From contig NC_089852.1 of the NCBI RefSeq assembly GCF_036373705.1, positions 32,625,707 to 32,689,706 of the forward strand: 64,000 bases of DNA, read 5' to 3'. Shown piece by piece: positions 23,386-33,934 of the stretch. The stretch comes from Amia ocellicauda (taxonomy: Eukaryota; Chordata; Actinopteri; Amiiformes; Amiidae). The translations under genes and the position numbers were made by a program. The notes under the pieces are model-generated. The model searched no databases. It saw only the letters and a program-made list of their open reading frames with translations, and was not told the DNA's origin. Numbering within the stretch: position 1 is the first letter of the stretch; each line of letters starts with the position of its first letter.

Positions 23386-24331
23386 AATATGGTAAATCAT
23401 GTTTCTCATGTATATTGCTGTTAGAATAAAAATCCTAAATAAAACGAGATAAAAACAATCAAACAACAATAACAAACATGTTTTCTTTATCTCATTATTT
23501 TGGGTTCATTATTATTATTATTATGATTGTTCATTAGAAGTTAAAATAGCCCTGTAATTAATTGGATAATACCTGGATATCCCGGATGATTCATCATCCA
23601 GCGTTAGCAAGAGGAAATTAGTTTTACATAGTGTTATATGCTACTAGAAGTGTTTATTTATCACCATTCAGTCACTGTGGTAAATATATTCTCCTGGGTC
23701 CTGATTAACACTATATCTTACATCAGCTTGTTGGAGAGCAAAGAACTGCCTTCATCTATTCATCGGACAGGAGCATCTCACTGTACAGAGGAGCAGGTAC
23801 CATCATATGACTTGACTCTCCTTGAATTGTTGGTTTTAAGGGGCCTGTGTGTGTGAATTTATCTGTATATGTTTAGGTCATGGTGCCATTGCTGGCTCTA
23901 TATGAAAATGTCATTCCAATCTGTTCACATTTAGAGGTTTCACTCAGGTGAAATACACTAGGCATCCAATCATTCAAGTTTAGCCGTGTAGGAACCTCAA
24001 TGTCATCCCTTACAGGGCATGCTTATGCTGCTTGTTCTTTATTCTCTCATGTCAAGCTCTTCTATTTCAGTGAGGTTAAACTGAAGCTACTGAGGAGGCT
24101 GGTGAACTAAATTCTGGAGCATTCAATTCATGACATCGATATTATAATTGTATACACACACACACACACACACAAACACACACATATCAGTTAGGATGCC
24201 ATACTGCTGTTAGCAGTTAATAAAAGGAGTTTTGATATATTCTAACTACCTGTTTACCTTCGATGATCAACCTCATTGCAGAAAGCATTCTTCATCAAAT
24301 ATATGTAATATACTTGTAATATGTATGTATT
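23386..24331 (+). repeat. Upstream flank of OR unit B (duplicated)
   Basis: It aligns almost end to end with 37318-38376: same CATGTTTCTCATGTATATTG start, same GCCCTGTAATTAATTGGATA, same CTTGTTGGAGAGCA. Then comes a CA microsatellite (24152-24183 here), and it closes on AATATACTTGTAATATRTATGTA. At 24331 it runs directly into the second half of an OR, so the proximal upstream DNA and the N-terminal half of the gene were deleted in this unit. Confidence 0.8.
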
Positions 24332-24711
24332 CTTGGTACAATATTGTTTGTTATTATGATTGTTTCCCCATTACTCCTGTTTGTCTATTCATATGCACAT
24401 ATCCTCAGAATTTGCCTAAAATCATCCCCTGCATCATAATCTAAAGCTCTGAACACCTGCATCCCCCATTTATTGACTGTCTTAAATTTTTTTGTGACTT
24501 GTTTTTTGAGACCTTTCAGAGCAGATTCAACGTTGAGCACATCTCTCTATTAATTCGGGTTCCGCTTTCTATGCAATTCCTGATCTTACTTCCTGTACTA
24601 AACCCAATTATATATGGATTCATGAGCAAAAAGCTTAAGGAAAAGGTTGAAAGTCCTATATTCAAAACGGACATTTCCATGCAGACAGTAGTCTTTCCCA
24701 TACGGAAATGA
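24332..24711 (+). pseudogene. Olfactory receptor pseudogene B (5' deleted)
   Basis: Only the C-terminal half remains. TM5 opens near LGTILFVIMIVSPLL, followed by FVYSYAHILRICLK, a TAA in place of the usual SRSKAL, then ALNTC. The frame continues through the FFETFQSRFNVEHI loop to TM7, NPIIYGFMSKKLKEK. The sequence matches residues from about 193 onward of the gene at 38627. The join to the upstream flank at 24331 is a deletion breakpoint. Confidence 0.88.
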
Positions 24712-25200
24712 AATATATTGCATGTAATTAAAAATATATTGGTCAACTGTAAAATATAATGCATAATATATTTTGGTCCCAAATACATTTGCATTACCTG
24801 TATATTTATAACTGTATAACTGTAAGCACTTTAAGTCTATGGATAAGCACAAAGTTGAGGCAATAATCCATATGCTTAAGAACTGTTACTCTTAAGAATT
24901 CATCTGTATGAATATAAATATATGCATACAGATACAGTATATATGTGTCTGTTTGTTTTACTTTCTTTACTGGTATACAGTTTTATTGAGACAGTGCTGA
25001 GAAATGTTCCAAATTGCTTACAAGCACTTTCTAAAATGTTGTAAATACATATTACTGTCAATGTTTACTCACACATGATGAAGTTATCAATATTTTCAAA
25101 GGTTTTTTATTAGTAGTTTATTAATATAGTGATACAATATGGGTAATAAAATATATTTAGATATGCATTTGATATATATAAAAAGCCCCCTAATTAAGAC
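24712..25200. other. AT-rich non-coding
   Basis: I see nothing beyond AT-rich DNA. Confidence 0.4.
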
Positions 25201-25760
25201 TTGGACCCCCCCGAAAGTGTCAAAAATACAATTTTGGGGGGTTCGAAATATAAATATAACGTAAAATGCTGTCTGGTTCTCCGACGACCCCCCCCCGGTC
25301 CCCCACCCCACAGTTTCTCACGAACCCCCCCGCTATCACGTTTTGCTGACCACCCCCCGGTTGTCATGGTATTTGTGGCACTCTGCTGGAAAGTGCTATG
25401 TGCGGCTAATGCAATACTTCCTCCTTTTGTATGCGGCAGGGGTCTGGAGCGCTCTCCGCCTACTTCTGACGGCTAGTGCGCTCTCTCTTAGCGCTTTTCC
25501 ACCGACAAGGAGCCGGTGCCTAATCTGGAACCGTTCCACGCTTCTCCACCGCAAAAAAAACTGGCACGGAGGCGCTTTTTTGGGCACCAAAAACCTGCTG
25601 GTCTGGAACCAAGAAACCCGTGACGTCAGTAGCCGGGGGCGGGGTAAAGTCGTCTCCACGAAAAGTGATTTGCTGACGCGAGCAGTGAGGAGAGTTTTGA
25701 TTGAAAATGAGCGAAATCAGCAGCAAACTGCGGTCTGTCGAGGAGAGACACTTTAGTAAC
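25201..25760. other. GC-rich block, probable non-autonomous element
   Basis: It has C-runs at 25290-25345 and a GCGCTTTTCCACCG.CAAGGAG motif near 25490, like a recurring fish MITE family whose members carry 'GCGCTTTTCCACCGC'. It has no open coding frame, and I could not delimit its ends. Confidence 0.3.
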
Positions 25761-26254
25761 AATATGGTCTCACCAGGTCTACTCACTAGTTAGGAGTTGT
25801 CAAATGGCAGCAATGACAGATGACTGAGCTCACCTTCCATATATCCAAGGCGACTTTCAAAACAGAAGAGCGTTGTTGCGGTCTCTGGCAACAGGGACAA
25901 TGCAACAGTGATTTGGGACCATCATCCCAGACTTTATCAATAAACAGAATTTCCCATCAAACAATTAACATCACCTGAGATCGTCTGACAGTTTATTGAT
26001 TTGCCCCCAAAACAAGCTGCATTCATAATAAATAGGCTAGCCTATAGTCATTGTTTTTTACAATGTATCTGTGCTGTGTGTAGATGCTGAATGAGTTTAA
26101 TTTTGATGGTTAAATAGGGACAGTAGTAAAGCTTGCAAATTAAGGACGCAGTCCGCCATGGTGCTGATTATTATTGCCGTGTGTTTCTCAACTTCTGTTT
26201 CGTGCTTGGGAATGGCCACATCCACAGTCTGTCTCTTGGTCCGTCTGCCGGCTG

Positions 26255-26302
<48 letters not shown>

Positions 26303-27270
26303 GGCTGGGGTACCGGGGTACAGAAGACAGGGGTCTGCGGCTCCCGGGTACACGGCCCTTCCCACCCATCCATGGGCCCCCGAGTGAGCGGTCAGGGAAA
26401 CGAGCTCGTGGGGATGCCCATCTTCCCCGCGCTCCTGCTCACCAGCTCTTCCGCTCGCTCGACCCTGGGGCGGAAGGCCGGTTACTCACCCCCTCTTCCA
26501 CTGCCTCTCTTCCCTGCCCTCACTTCAAACATTCCCCTGGTCCCTCTCCTGCCCAGAGAGAGCCACCGCCTTCTCCCCTCCTTCTATCGTGGCTCATGCT
26601 CTGTCTCTCACTGCCCCTTCTCCGATCTGGGTTCCCCTTTGCAACTGTGGGACCCGGTTTTTATCACCCAAAATGGTTCGTGGCGCAGCTGGAAATAATC
26701 AGTCATAAGTGCTACAGTCGCTCCAAGGGCTGACAGGACAAGCTCGTTGTGAAAAAAACACCATGTAATAAAAGAAATCAACAATAAAGCAATTAGTGAA
26801 AACTAATATTTGAATAAGGTATTTAAACAAAAATACACAAAGTGCAAAAAAACATACATTTAGAATAAAACAATTAATAAAAATAAAGAATCAAAAACAG
26901 TGTAATAACGAGCCATCACTATATGTAACATATTCTTTGTATAAATATATATTTTACAAAATCTATTAACAATGTTTTTGGTATGGGTTGATCTGTATGC
27001 CCTGCGTAACAATGGTTCTTTCACTTATAAGTGTTCGACTATCAAGACAAACAATTAATCAGATGTAATTAAATAAATTTAACCAATTATTACATGAAGG
27101 AGAAAAAGCAACAACAACACTGCAAGCATCACTAGAGGTCAGGTTTGGAGTCTATCAGGAATGCACACTCCAGATTTAGAGTGAAATATACTTGAGTAAG
27201 ATTGTGTTCATTACTTAACACAGGGCTGGATTAAACTGAGCTTTAGGTTGACAATCCCTTAGAGGGAAAC
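25761..27270. other. Non-coding with a (CT)n microsatellite
   Basis: A (CT)19-20 tract lies at 26261-26298, followed by a pyrimidine-rich, GC-rich stretch to 26690 and then AT-rich DNA. The long ORFs across the tract (26158-26733, 26174-26698) owe their length to the repeat and look like chance. Confidence 0.5.
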
Positions 27271-27282
27271 TTCCTAAAATTA

Positions 27283-27559
27283 TGGTTGCGAATGCAACCC
27301 CAGTTATCTGAAAAAGGAAGCACTGCCCCAGGGGGAGTTTTTCTGCGCACTTCCATAGGAACCAGATCCAAAACGTCACTCTATCAAAGCTACTGGCCCC
27401 TGCGCCCATCACTCAGAACAGGTCCCTTCCCACTTCCTGTTCTATAAAATGTGACGTGAGCGCAGGTTTGTCCGTTTTTGCTGGGAGCTAGGACTCCTGC
27501 GCGACCTTGCAACCCTTGGGCAGTGCTTCCTTTTTCAGATAACCGCATTCGCAACCTAT
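27283..27559. repeat. Paired DIRS-like terminal repeats, inverted
   Basis: GGTTGCGAATGCAACCCCAG at 27284, followed by TTATCTGAAAAAGGAAGCACTG, is inverted at 27518-27559, with about 190 bases between. The same sequence closes the DIRS copy at 33884-33930. Two facing termini so close together suggest an internally deleted element or the join of two elements. Confidence 0.65.
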
Positions 27560-27649
27560 CGTTATCTTTCAAGTCGGAAGCACTGTCCTAGAGGGAGGGG
27601 TTACTGTATAACAAAACTGTCGAAAGGGAGGAGGCAGCGAGCTGTTTAA

Positions 27650-28839
27650 TAAAGCTCTGCACAGGCCTCAAATCTAGGCCCTAGCCCGGCCCTGGCCCGA
27701 GACGCTCAGGCCCCAGCCCGGCCCTTGTCCGACAGCTTATCACAATTATCGGCCCAAGTCCGACTGGAGCCCGTGTTTTTTTTTTTTTTTTTTTTTCATT
27801 ACACAGCCTATACTACTGTTGCAGCCATTAAAATAGTTCAGTTTTGTTTTTAATGGCAAAGTAGTTATATTTATTTTTGTTTCTTTATTAAGTTAATTTA
27901 TAAAAATGTTCGGAGCATTTTTTGTTTGTTAAAGTTTTTGTTTTTTAAAGTGACGACCAAGCGGCCAGCGGCCGACAGTGAGTTGATCACGTTTGATCAA
28001 TTTAGCCTCTCAAATCAACACTTGACTTGCCTACAATAAAATCGATAGATTTAAAACACTTCAAGCATATCACACAATGTTAGTTTAAATGTTTATTATC
28101 ACCACCACAGTAAAAAGGCATTTTTGACAAGCTGACCAGGCTGCTCTGCTGCTCGCAATGGCGTGAGGAAAAACGAACTAACGGGCTGTACAATCTAAAC
28201 ACATAAAATAAAACACACAGGTTATCTTACCTCAAAAATGAAGTCGTCACCACAGAACATGGCCATTCTTATTTCCAATAGTTTCCAACAGTTAGACTAA
28301 TGAAAATAAAGTCCAATCAAACTTAAAACAAGACAGCCTCCTAGTCTTAACATGGCTACAGCCAGAAGAACAGTGTTTTACAGAGCATCGTGGAGAAAAA
28401 GCACAGCGTCCACACTGGAGGTTTCAGTCCAGTCCTGCTTTCTTCTGTCCTCTTCCAGCTGCGCTGAAGACACGCTGCTGCTGCTGCTGCCACTGGCGGG
28501 GACACTAACACCGTGCGAGCCAGTCTGCGCAGGTGCAGTAGCATGCTCTCGTGTTGTACTTGGGAAACCTGTATGTGTGTGTGTGCGTGAGCAGACTGTG
28601 TCATGTGTGTCAGTGTGATAGGTTATAAAACGTCTTTCTATGTTTGTTTTACCATCATCAACTTCTCATAGTTTCTTTTAATTAATTAATGTCTAAAATA
28701 TAAAAAGGAGGAGGAGCCTAAAACAGGCCAGATGCCCGGCCCACGTGTGAACTATGAAGTGAAAATTGGCCCGAAGCCTGGCCCGAGGGGTGTAAATAAG
28801 TCGGGGCCCATCGGGCTCAGGCTGAAATGCAGAGCTCTA
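27650..28839. mobile_element. hAT-type element with exact 8-bp target duplication
   Basis: The element begins TAAAGCTCTGCA and ends TGCAGAGCTCTA (12-bp inverted ends, one mismatch). It is flanked on both sides by CTGTTTAA (27642-27649 and 28840-28847), an exact 8-bp duplication, which is diagnostic of hAT insertion. The subterminal regions are rich in GGCCCR/CCCGGCCC motifs in both orientations. The 1,190-bp interior has no transposase. It has a 19-20 base poly-T (27778-27796) and a possible minus-strand exon remnant near 28216-28265, with ATGGCCATGTT and a GTAAGATAA donor. It sits inside a DIRS-like copy. Confidence 0.85.
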
Positions 28840-28849
28840 CTGTTTAACC

Positions 28850-28880
<31 letters not shown>

Positions 28881-29155
28881 GTGGGGTACAGGCCAGACGC
28901 ATGCACCACTGCAACACAATGCACAATGACTGAACTATATACAGGGCGGCCTCGTAAGGCAAAGTACCTGAAGGCCACATGACAGACCTTGGGAACACAT
29001 TGACAGGGCTGTCAGCAAGTCCAGGAGCAGCTCGTGTGGGTGCTCGACTGGAAGGCATAGTCTGGTGGAAGGGAAGACACGGTTCAAATAGCTCCATCAG
29101 GATACACTTAACAAGGGCAGACTGGGAGAGGTAATCAGGAGCCAGAGCCCATAGG

Positions 29156-30000
29156 CTAATAGGGCTCGACTGCAGCCAACACCGGGTTTCCAATAGAAGG
29201 GACCGGTCCCGTCACTTCCAACCTGTAGAACTGGGCAAATGTAAGCGGCGAGGCCCAAGCTGCAGCCACACAAATGTCTGCTAAGGGGGCTTCTTGAAAA
29301 AGGGCCCACAATGTGTTAACACCTTGAGTCGAGTGGTCCACCAGGTGTTCAGGCACCGGGGTCCCAGTAGACTCGTAGGCCATGGTAAATGTGTCCACAA
29401 TCCAATGCGAGAGGTGCTGCTTTGAAAGCGCCTGGCCCTGTGTCCGCGCTCCATAAGACACAAGCAATTGGTCTGAGCGCCAAATGTCCTTAGTGCATTC
29501 CAAATAGCACCTGAGGGCCTGCACAGGGCAGAGCAGGTGAAGCCGACTCTCTTGCTCCAAAGCGAAGGGAGGAGGATGAAAAGCTATCAACTCAATAGGC
29601 CTGTTGACATGAAATGGAGACAGTACTTTCAGGAGGAACGCAGGGTTTAGGCTGTAGCGTCACCCTGGAGCCATCTGCCACAAAACGGACACGCGATGGG
29701 TGTACGGACAGGGCGTGTAACTCGCTCACGCGTTTTGCAGAGGTGATCACCAGCAATGACACAGTCTTAAGTGACACTAGCTTCAGCTCAGTTGAGTTCA
29801 GTGGCTCAAATGGGGCTTGGAAAAGTGCGTCCAGCACTACATCAAGGCGCCATGCAGGCAGTGAAGGGGTGTGAGGAGGCCGCAGCCGTCGAGCTCCCTT
29901 TAGAAACTGCTCAGCCAAGAAATGAGACCCAGGGGGCTCGCCATCAATCCGGACATGATATGCGGAGATGGCCGCCAGATACACTTTGAGCGTGGACGGG
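29156..30000 (-). pseudogene. Tyrosine recombinase of DIRS-like copy 3
   Basis: The N-terminal catalytic part (29984-29592) includes TSAKRVSELHAL with the first catalytic Arg. The frame then shifts by one base, and the C-terminal part (29590-29156) has LLCPVQALRCYL, then DHSTQG where the family has His-x-x-Arg, and QFYRLEV with the presumptive nucleophile Tyr. The Arg-to-Gln change and the frameshift both argue that this copy cannot recombine. Copy 1 keeps Arg at this place. Confidence 0.8.
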
Positions 30001-30399
30001 AATAGTGGCTACTACCGTGTCTGACAGACCCCAGGCAATCAATCGCTTCCACTAAGGGCCAGGCCCAGAGCTGGAGGAAGCCCGGATTGGGGTGACAAAA
30101 CATGCCATGCACCTGGGATAAGAAGTCCGCTCTGACTGGGAGCTGCCAAGGCTCTCCGTGGAGGAGAGCGATCAGGTCTACAAACCAGAATCTGCGAGGC
30201 CACTGTGGGGCTATCAGCAGAACTGTCACTCGTTCTCTCCTGACCTTCTCCAGGACCACCCGGGAGAGACACGTGTATATTTAGGCAACTCTCTGGCGCC
30301 AGCATGGCGAGCATGGCAACGGAATCAAGTCTCAGTCCGAGGAACTATGCCTGCTGAGTTGGCAATTTGGAGAGACGGCCTAAAAATAGGTTTATGTGG

Positions 30400-30790
30400 T
30401 TCTGAACCTGCTCCCTCAAGTGAGAACAAACCAGCCAGTCATCCGGATAATTGAGGATGCGCACCCCCTGGCAATGCAAGGGGGCTAACACGACGTTCAT
30501 GCACTTGGAAAAAGTGCGTGGGGCTAGCGACAGGCCGAAGGGGAGAACAGCAAACTCGAATGCTCAGCCCTCAAAGGCGAAAAAGAGAAACTTCCTGTGC
30601 GCCTGGGCAGTGGGGATGTGAAAGTAAACATCTTTCAGATCCACCGTGGTGAACCAGTCGCCCGGCTTGATGGCCTGGGACATCTGGGTGTGCAGGTTGA
30701 GCATTTTGAAGTGCAGCACCTTGAGGTAGCGGTTCAGGCGCCTGCCAGTGAGACGCTGGCTGAGATCGGCAGGTGGGCGGGGCTGTGGCC
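30400..30790 (-). pseudogene. Reverse transcriptase of DIRS-like copy 3
   Basis: The frame reads LNRYLKVLHFKMLNLHTQM, then GDWFTTVDLKDVYFHIPTAQ with the first catalytic Asp, and HRKFLFFAFEG. A TGA at 30561-30563 then interrupts. The same frame continues AFEFAVLPFGL and reaches NYPDDWLVCSH, where the YxDD active site keeps both Asp residues. Continuation into RNase H is not visible before the recombinase begins. Confidence 0.8.
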
Positions 30791-31080
30791 TGGGCTGTGA
30801 ACAGGGAAACGTGCTGCGGGGGTCAGTGTTTGCACCAGGGGCACACAACAACTGAAACTCTGCCGTGACAAGTGGAGCGCCTAGCGGGCTCGCCACTGTA
30901 AGTGTGTCTCCACCTGGCAACATTATGTACACGGGGGCACTGCAGCACCAACCAAACGTAACCGTAGGATTAACCACATCAAGGCAAAGGGTGGTCACAC
31001 CAAATATGGATTTGATGTAGATTTGTCTTCTGTTCTCTCATTTTGAATTTAGTTAATTGATAAATATATTAACTATTAAC

Positions 31081-31240
31081 ATGTCTATTTTTGAAATCAT
31101 TCTTACTTTATAGCATTTTTTCACACCTCCCTACATATTTTGGACAGTACTGTATAATCTATTAAAATGTATATTTTTGAAAGCATTCTTACTTTACAGG
31201 ATTTTTTCACACCTGCCTAAAACATTTGTACAGTACTGTA
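31081..31240 (+). repeat. Two tandem Tc1-type terminal repeats
   Basis: 31081-31154 and 31167-31240 are two direct copies of a 74-bp sequence running from ATGTMTATTTTTGAA to TTTTTTCACACCTSCCTA and ending CAGTACTGTA. The end is a typical Tc1 terminus next to TA. They may be the right ends of two elements or one duplicated end; no transposase lies between. Confidence 0.7.
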
Positions 31241-31262
31241 CATATATATTCCTATGTATGTA

Positions 31263-32100
31263 CAGACAGGTGACAAATCAAAGGAAAAACCTGAATTAAT
31301 GAGTGGAGAAACATAACGAATGCAGATGCCTCCAAAGAGGTGTACTGCATGATACAATTAAGCAATTAACATCCTATCATGCGCTGTGGCATGTATAAAA
31401 ATGCTGAGCAGGACCAGTTGACCTCAATTTTGAATCAAGATGGCAAGAGGAAAGGATCTAAGTGACTTTGAAAGAAGGGTCATTATTGGGGCACAAATGG
31501 CAGAAGCTTCAGTCACAAAGACTGCTCAACTGGCTAGTGTTTCAATAGGAACAGTGACTAAAGTTACATCTGCATTTAGATCTATGGGAAAGACATCAGT
31601 AAATAGGGTTGGAAATTTTGGTCGAAAGCACACATTCAATGACCATCACGGTCCATCACGGACCATTACTGCCATATGTAAGGAAAAACAGAAGAGCAAC
31701 TCTTTCCCAGGTGACTGAGAATATCAATGCAGGACGTGATCAGACTGTGTCAGCAAGAACTTACACAGAGAGGAATATTATAGTAGGGTTGCAGTGCATA
31801 AACACCTAATTACAAAGACAAATGTATATTTGATAGTTCAGTGCAAAAAACATAGGCACTGTGGAAAAAAGTGATATGATCAGGTGAGTCATCCTTCACC
31901 ACATTCTCAACAAGTGGGCGAGTGCATGTGTGGTGTACACCAAGAGAACGGTACAGGCCTGACTGCTTGACCCCTACAGTGAAGGGGTCCGGAGGCTCTG
32001 TTATGCTGTGGGGGGCATTTATCTGGCAGGGTTTGGGTCCACTTGTCCCCTTACAGGGAAGGGTAACTGCAAATCATTACAAATTTATTCTGAGTGATCA
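31263..32100 (+). mobile_element. Tc1/mariner transposon, 3' end replaced by DIRS
   Basis: It starts after TA with CAGACAGGTGACAAATCAAA, the same terminus as the element at 36096. At about 32100 the sequence changes abruptly into GC-rich DIRS gag sequence, so the right end was lost or interrupted. Confidence 0.8.
31440..32090 (+). pseudogene. Tc1 transposase, degenerate
   Basis: The start MARGKDLSDFERRVIIG opens the HTH domain, which continues TKTAQLASVSIGTVTKV. Two frame changes follow (after about 31700 and about 31800). The block GESSF at about 31880 has Gly in place of the first catalytic Asp. CTPRERYRPDCLTPTVKGS then leads into GGSVMLWG. The second and third catalytic acidic residues lie beyond the breakpoint and are absent. 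Relatives in the window are 1311-1397 and 36096-36902. Confidence 0.82.
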
Positions 32101-32829
32101 CCTCACCCCCCGCGGCAGCCGTGCCTCTCCTGCCTGCAGTGCCCGCAGTGCGCGCCACTACCCGTGCGCCCCCATGCAAGCACATGAATGACTCTTCTGA
32201 GTCCTCGTTAGCCCCCTTCCTGCCACGTTATCGGCGATGGAGAACCGGCTACGGAGGCAGAGATGAGGCCATCCTTGCCCTGAATAGCAGGATGGACCAC
32301 ATCTGTGCCCCTTCTGTCTGCACAGGCAGCGCAAACAGCAGCCCAGACCCTGACCCCCCCCACATCTGGAGTCTCCACTGCCAGCCCATGTATCACGGGA
32401 CTCTGACTCAGTCCTTGCAGTGAGCCAGGGTCTACCCGGTTAAACCCTCGGCCCAGCAGCGAGCCAGGGTCTGCCCGGTTAAACCCTCGTCCCAGCCTCG
32501 CAGGCAGCCATCAGGAGCTCAACGTCTCTCGATCTTGGCTCCCAGGCAGCAATCCCGCCCCCCTGCTGATCTTCGAACCGGCAGGCAGGCGCCCCGCACA
32601 GCGGTCCGGCATGACATGTATCAGGAGGATGGCTGGCTGACCTCCACCGCCTCCCCCTCCTGTGCCTTGACCCTGTGATATTCCAGCGGTCTCTGGCCCA
32701 CCCATACACCTCACAGCAACTCCAAACTATAACAGCATAGTTGCAGGCCTGTCCACCCCCCTTGTGAGGCGTGGTGTGGCCGTGAGTGAGGGACCCGTGG
32801 TAGTGTGTGGCACTTCACGTCAAGATCGC

Positions 32830-33290
32830 CGCTCTCCTGGAGAAGCGAACAATTTGCGAAGTGCCCCCACTGGGGCAGCACGGGGATTCGTATCCCCACA
32901 CTTCCTAGTTCCCACGGAAAGTGACGGTTTCCACCCCATCTTGGATTGGAGACACCTGAACTACCATCTCAGGGTGTTGCGCTTCAGCATGCTCAACCTG
33001 CGAACCATGTCGTAGGCATGTCAGGCACGGCGACTGGTTCATTTCAGTGGATCTGAAAGTTCCTTACTTTCACATCCCTATTGCACAGGTGCACGGGAAG
33101 TTCCTCAGTTTCGCCTAAGAGGGCCGAGCATTCAAGTTTGCTGTTCCCCCCTTTGGCCTTTTTCCAAGTGCATGGATGCTGTGTTCGGCCCCTTGCGTTG
33201 CCAGGGGCTCCACATCTCTATAAATGCGTGTCTCTCCCTCTTTTGACTGAGAGCTCGTGTCAGGGTGTCCCCTTGCCAGAGGCTGCTGGG
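32830..33290 (+). pseudogene. Reverse transcriptase of DIRS-like copy 4
   Basis: The segments EKRTICEVPPLGQHGD, then HGDWFISVDLKVPYFHIPI and HGKFLSFA, are recognisable RT of the DIRS type. A stop follows, then GRAFKFAVPPFG. In this copy LKD is LKV, and the YxDD region is not visible, so the enzyme is dead. Confidence 0.72.
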
Positions 33291-33489
33291 CCTCCCAGCG
33301 GTAGCATCATAGACCCTCCCCCTCGGCCTCCTCCGATTGAGGATGCTGCAGCGGTGGTTCGAGTCTTTACAGATGCATCCTTGCTGCGATTATGCATGCC
33401 GAGTCACAGTCACTCCGGCGTGCTGGAAGGCGCTTCGTTGGTGGCAGAGCCCTCACAATTTGACCCTCAATGTGTCCCTGGGGCCAGTC

Positions 33490-33775
33490 TACCACCAAGC
33501 AGTCATGACGACAGACTCTTCCAAGCTGGGTTGGGGAGCAGTCTGCGACGTACATGGAGTCTGAGGCAGATGGACGGAGCCAGCACGGGCCCTCCATATC
33601 AACGTCCTTGAGTCACAAGCAGTATTCCTTGGACTGTCTCATTTCCTGCCAGTCCTGCGGGACAGACATGTGCTGGTTCAGACGGACAACACAGCTGTGG
33701 TTGCCTATATCAACAGGCAAGGAGGTCTCCGGTCACGCAGACTGTACTGTCTAGCATGCCGTCTGCTTCTGTGGC
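33490..33775 (+). pseudogene. RNase H domain of DIRS-like copy 4
   Basis: The frame shows TTDSSKLGWGAVCDV with the first Asp, a TGA, then ALHINVLESQAV with the Glu and VLVQTDNTAVVAYINRQGG with the next Asp. It is the RNase H type that lies between RT and recombinase in DIRS elements, and it removes the RNA template. The TGA near 33562 disables it. Confidence 0.75.
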
Positions 33776-33883
33776 CGTAGCCATGGTTCCGCTCCATCTC
33801 CGCTCCGGATTGTGGACATTGGATTGTGGACACTATTACCATGGTCTACACGCCCACTGGGACCCCGGTGCCTGAACACCTTG

Positions 33884-33930
33884 GTGCTTCCTTTTTCATA
33901 TAACCGGGGTTGCATTCGCAACCTATAATT
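33884..33930. repeat. DIRS-like terminal repeat
   Basis: GTGCTTCCTTTTTCATATAA followed by CCGGGGTTGCATTCGCAACC is the inverse of the terminus at 27284. It marks the end of copy 4. Confidence 0.75.
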
Positions 33931-33934
33931 TTTA

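Larger units (their letters stand above)
28848..31000 (-). mobile_element. DIRS-like retrotransposon with RT and recombinase (copy 3)
   Basis: In minus-strand order this copy has a terminal region (30960-30800, shared with 2880-3150 and 20085-20325), then RT beginning near 30760, then the recombinase ending at 29156, and AC-rich 3' DNA matching copy 1. Gag, most of RNase H and the region between are deleted: the terminal block joins RT at the sequence GATCGGCAGGTGGGCGGGGC. The same junction sequence occurs at 1290-1310 in copy 1, so the two share a breakpoint and may descend from one deleted master. A (TA)n tract lies at 28851-28875. Confidence 0.8.
32101..33930 (+). mobile_element. DIRS-like retrotransposon, plus strand (copy 4)
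   Basis: This is the opposite orientation to copies 1-3. In order it holds a gag remnant with GGRDEAILALNSRMDHIC (32255-32310), decayed gag, RT (32830-33290), RNase H (33490-33770), a fragment of the recombinase coding for GHWIVDTITM and TGTPVPEHL (33820-33880), and the terminal repeat at 33884-33930. The recombinase core is deleted. Frames are broken throughout. Confidence 0.8.

Noticed and set aside
26158..26733. 191- and 174-codon ORFs around the (CT)n tract
   Set aside because: The repeat removes stops, and the rest has no domain. Both frames are equally open.
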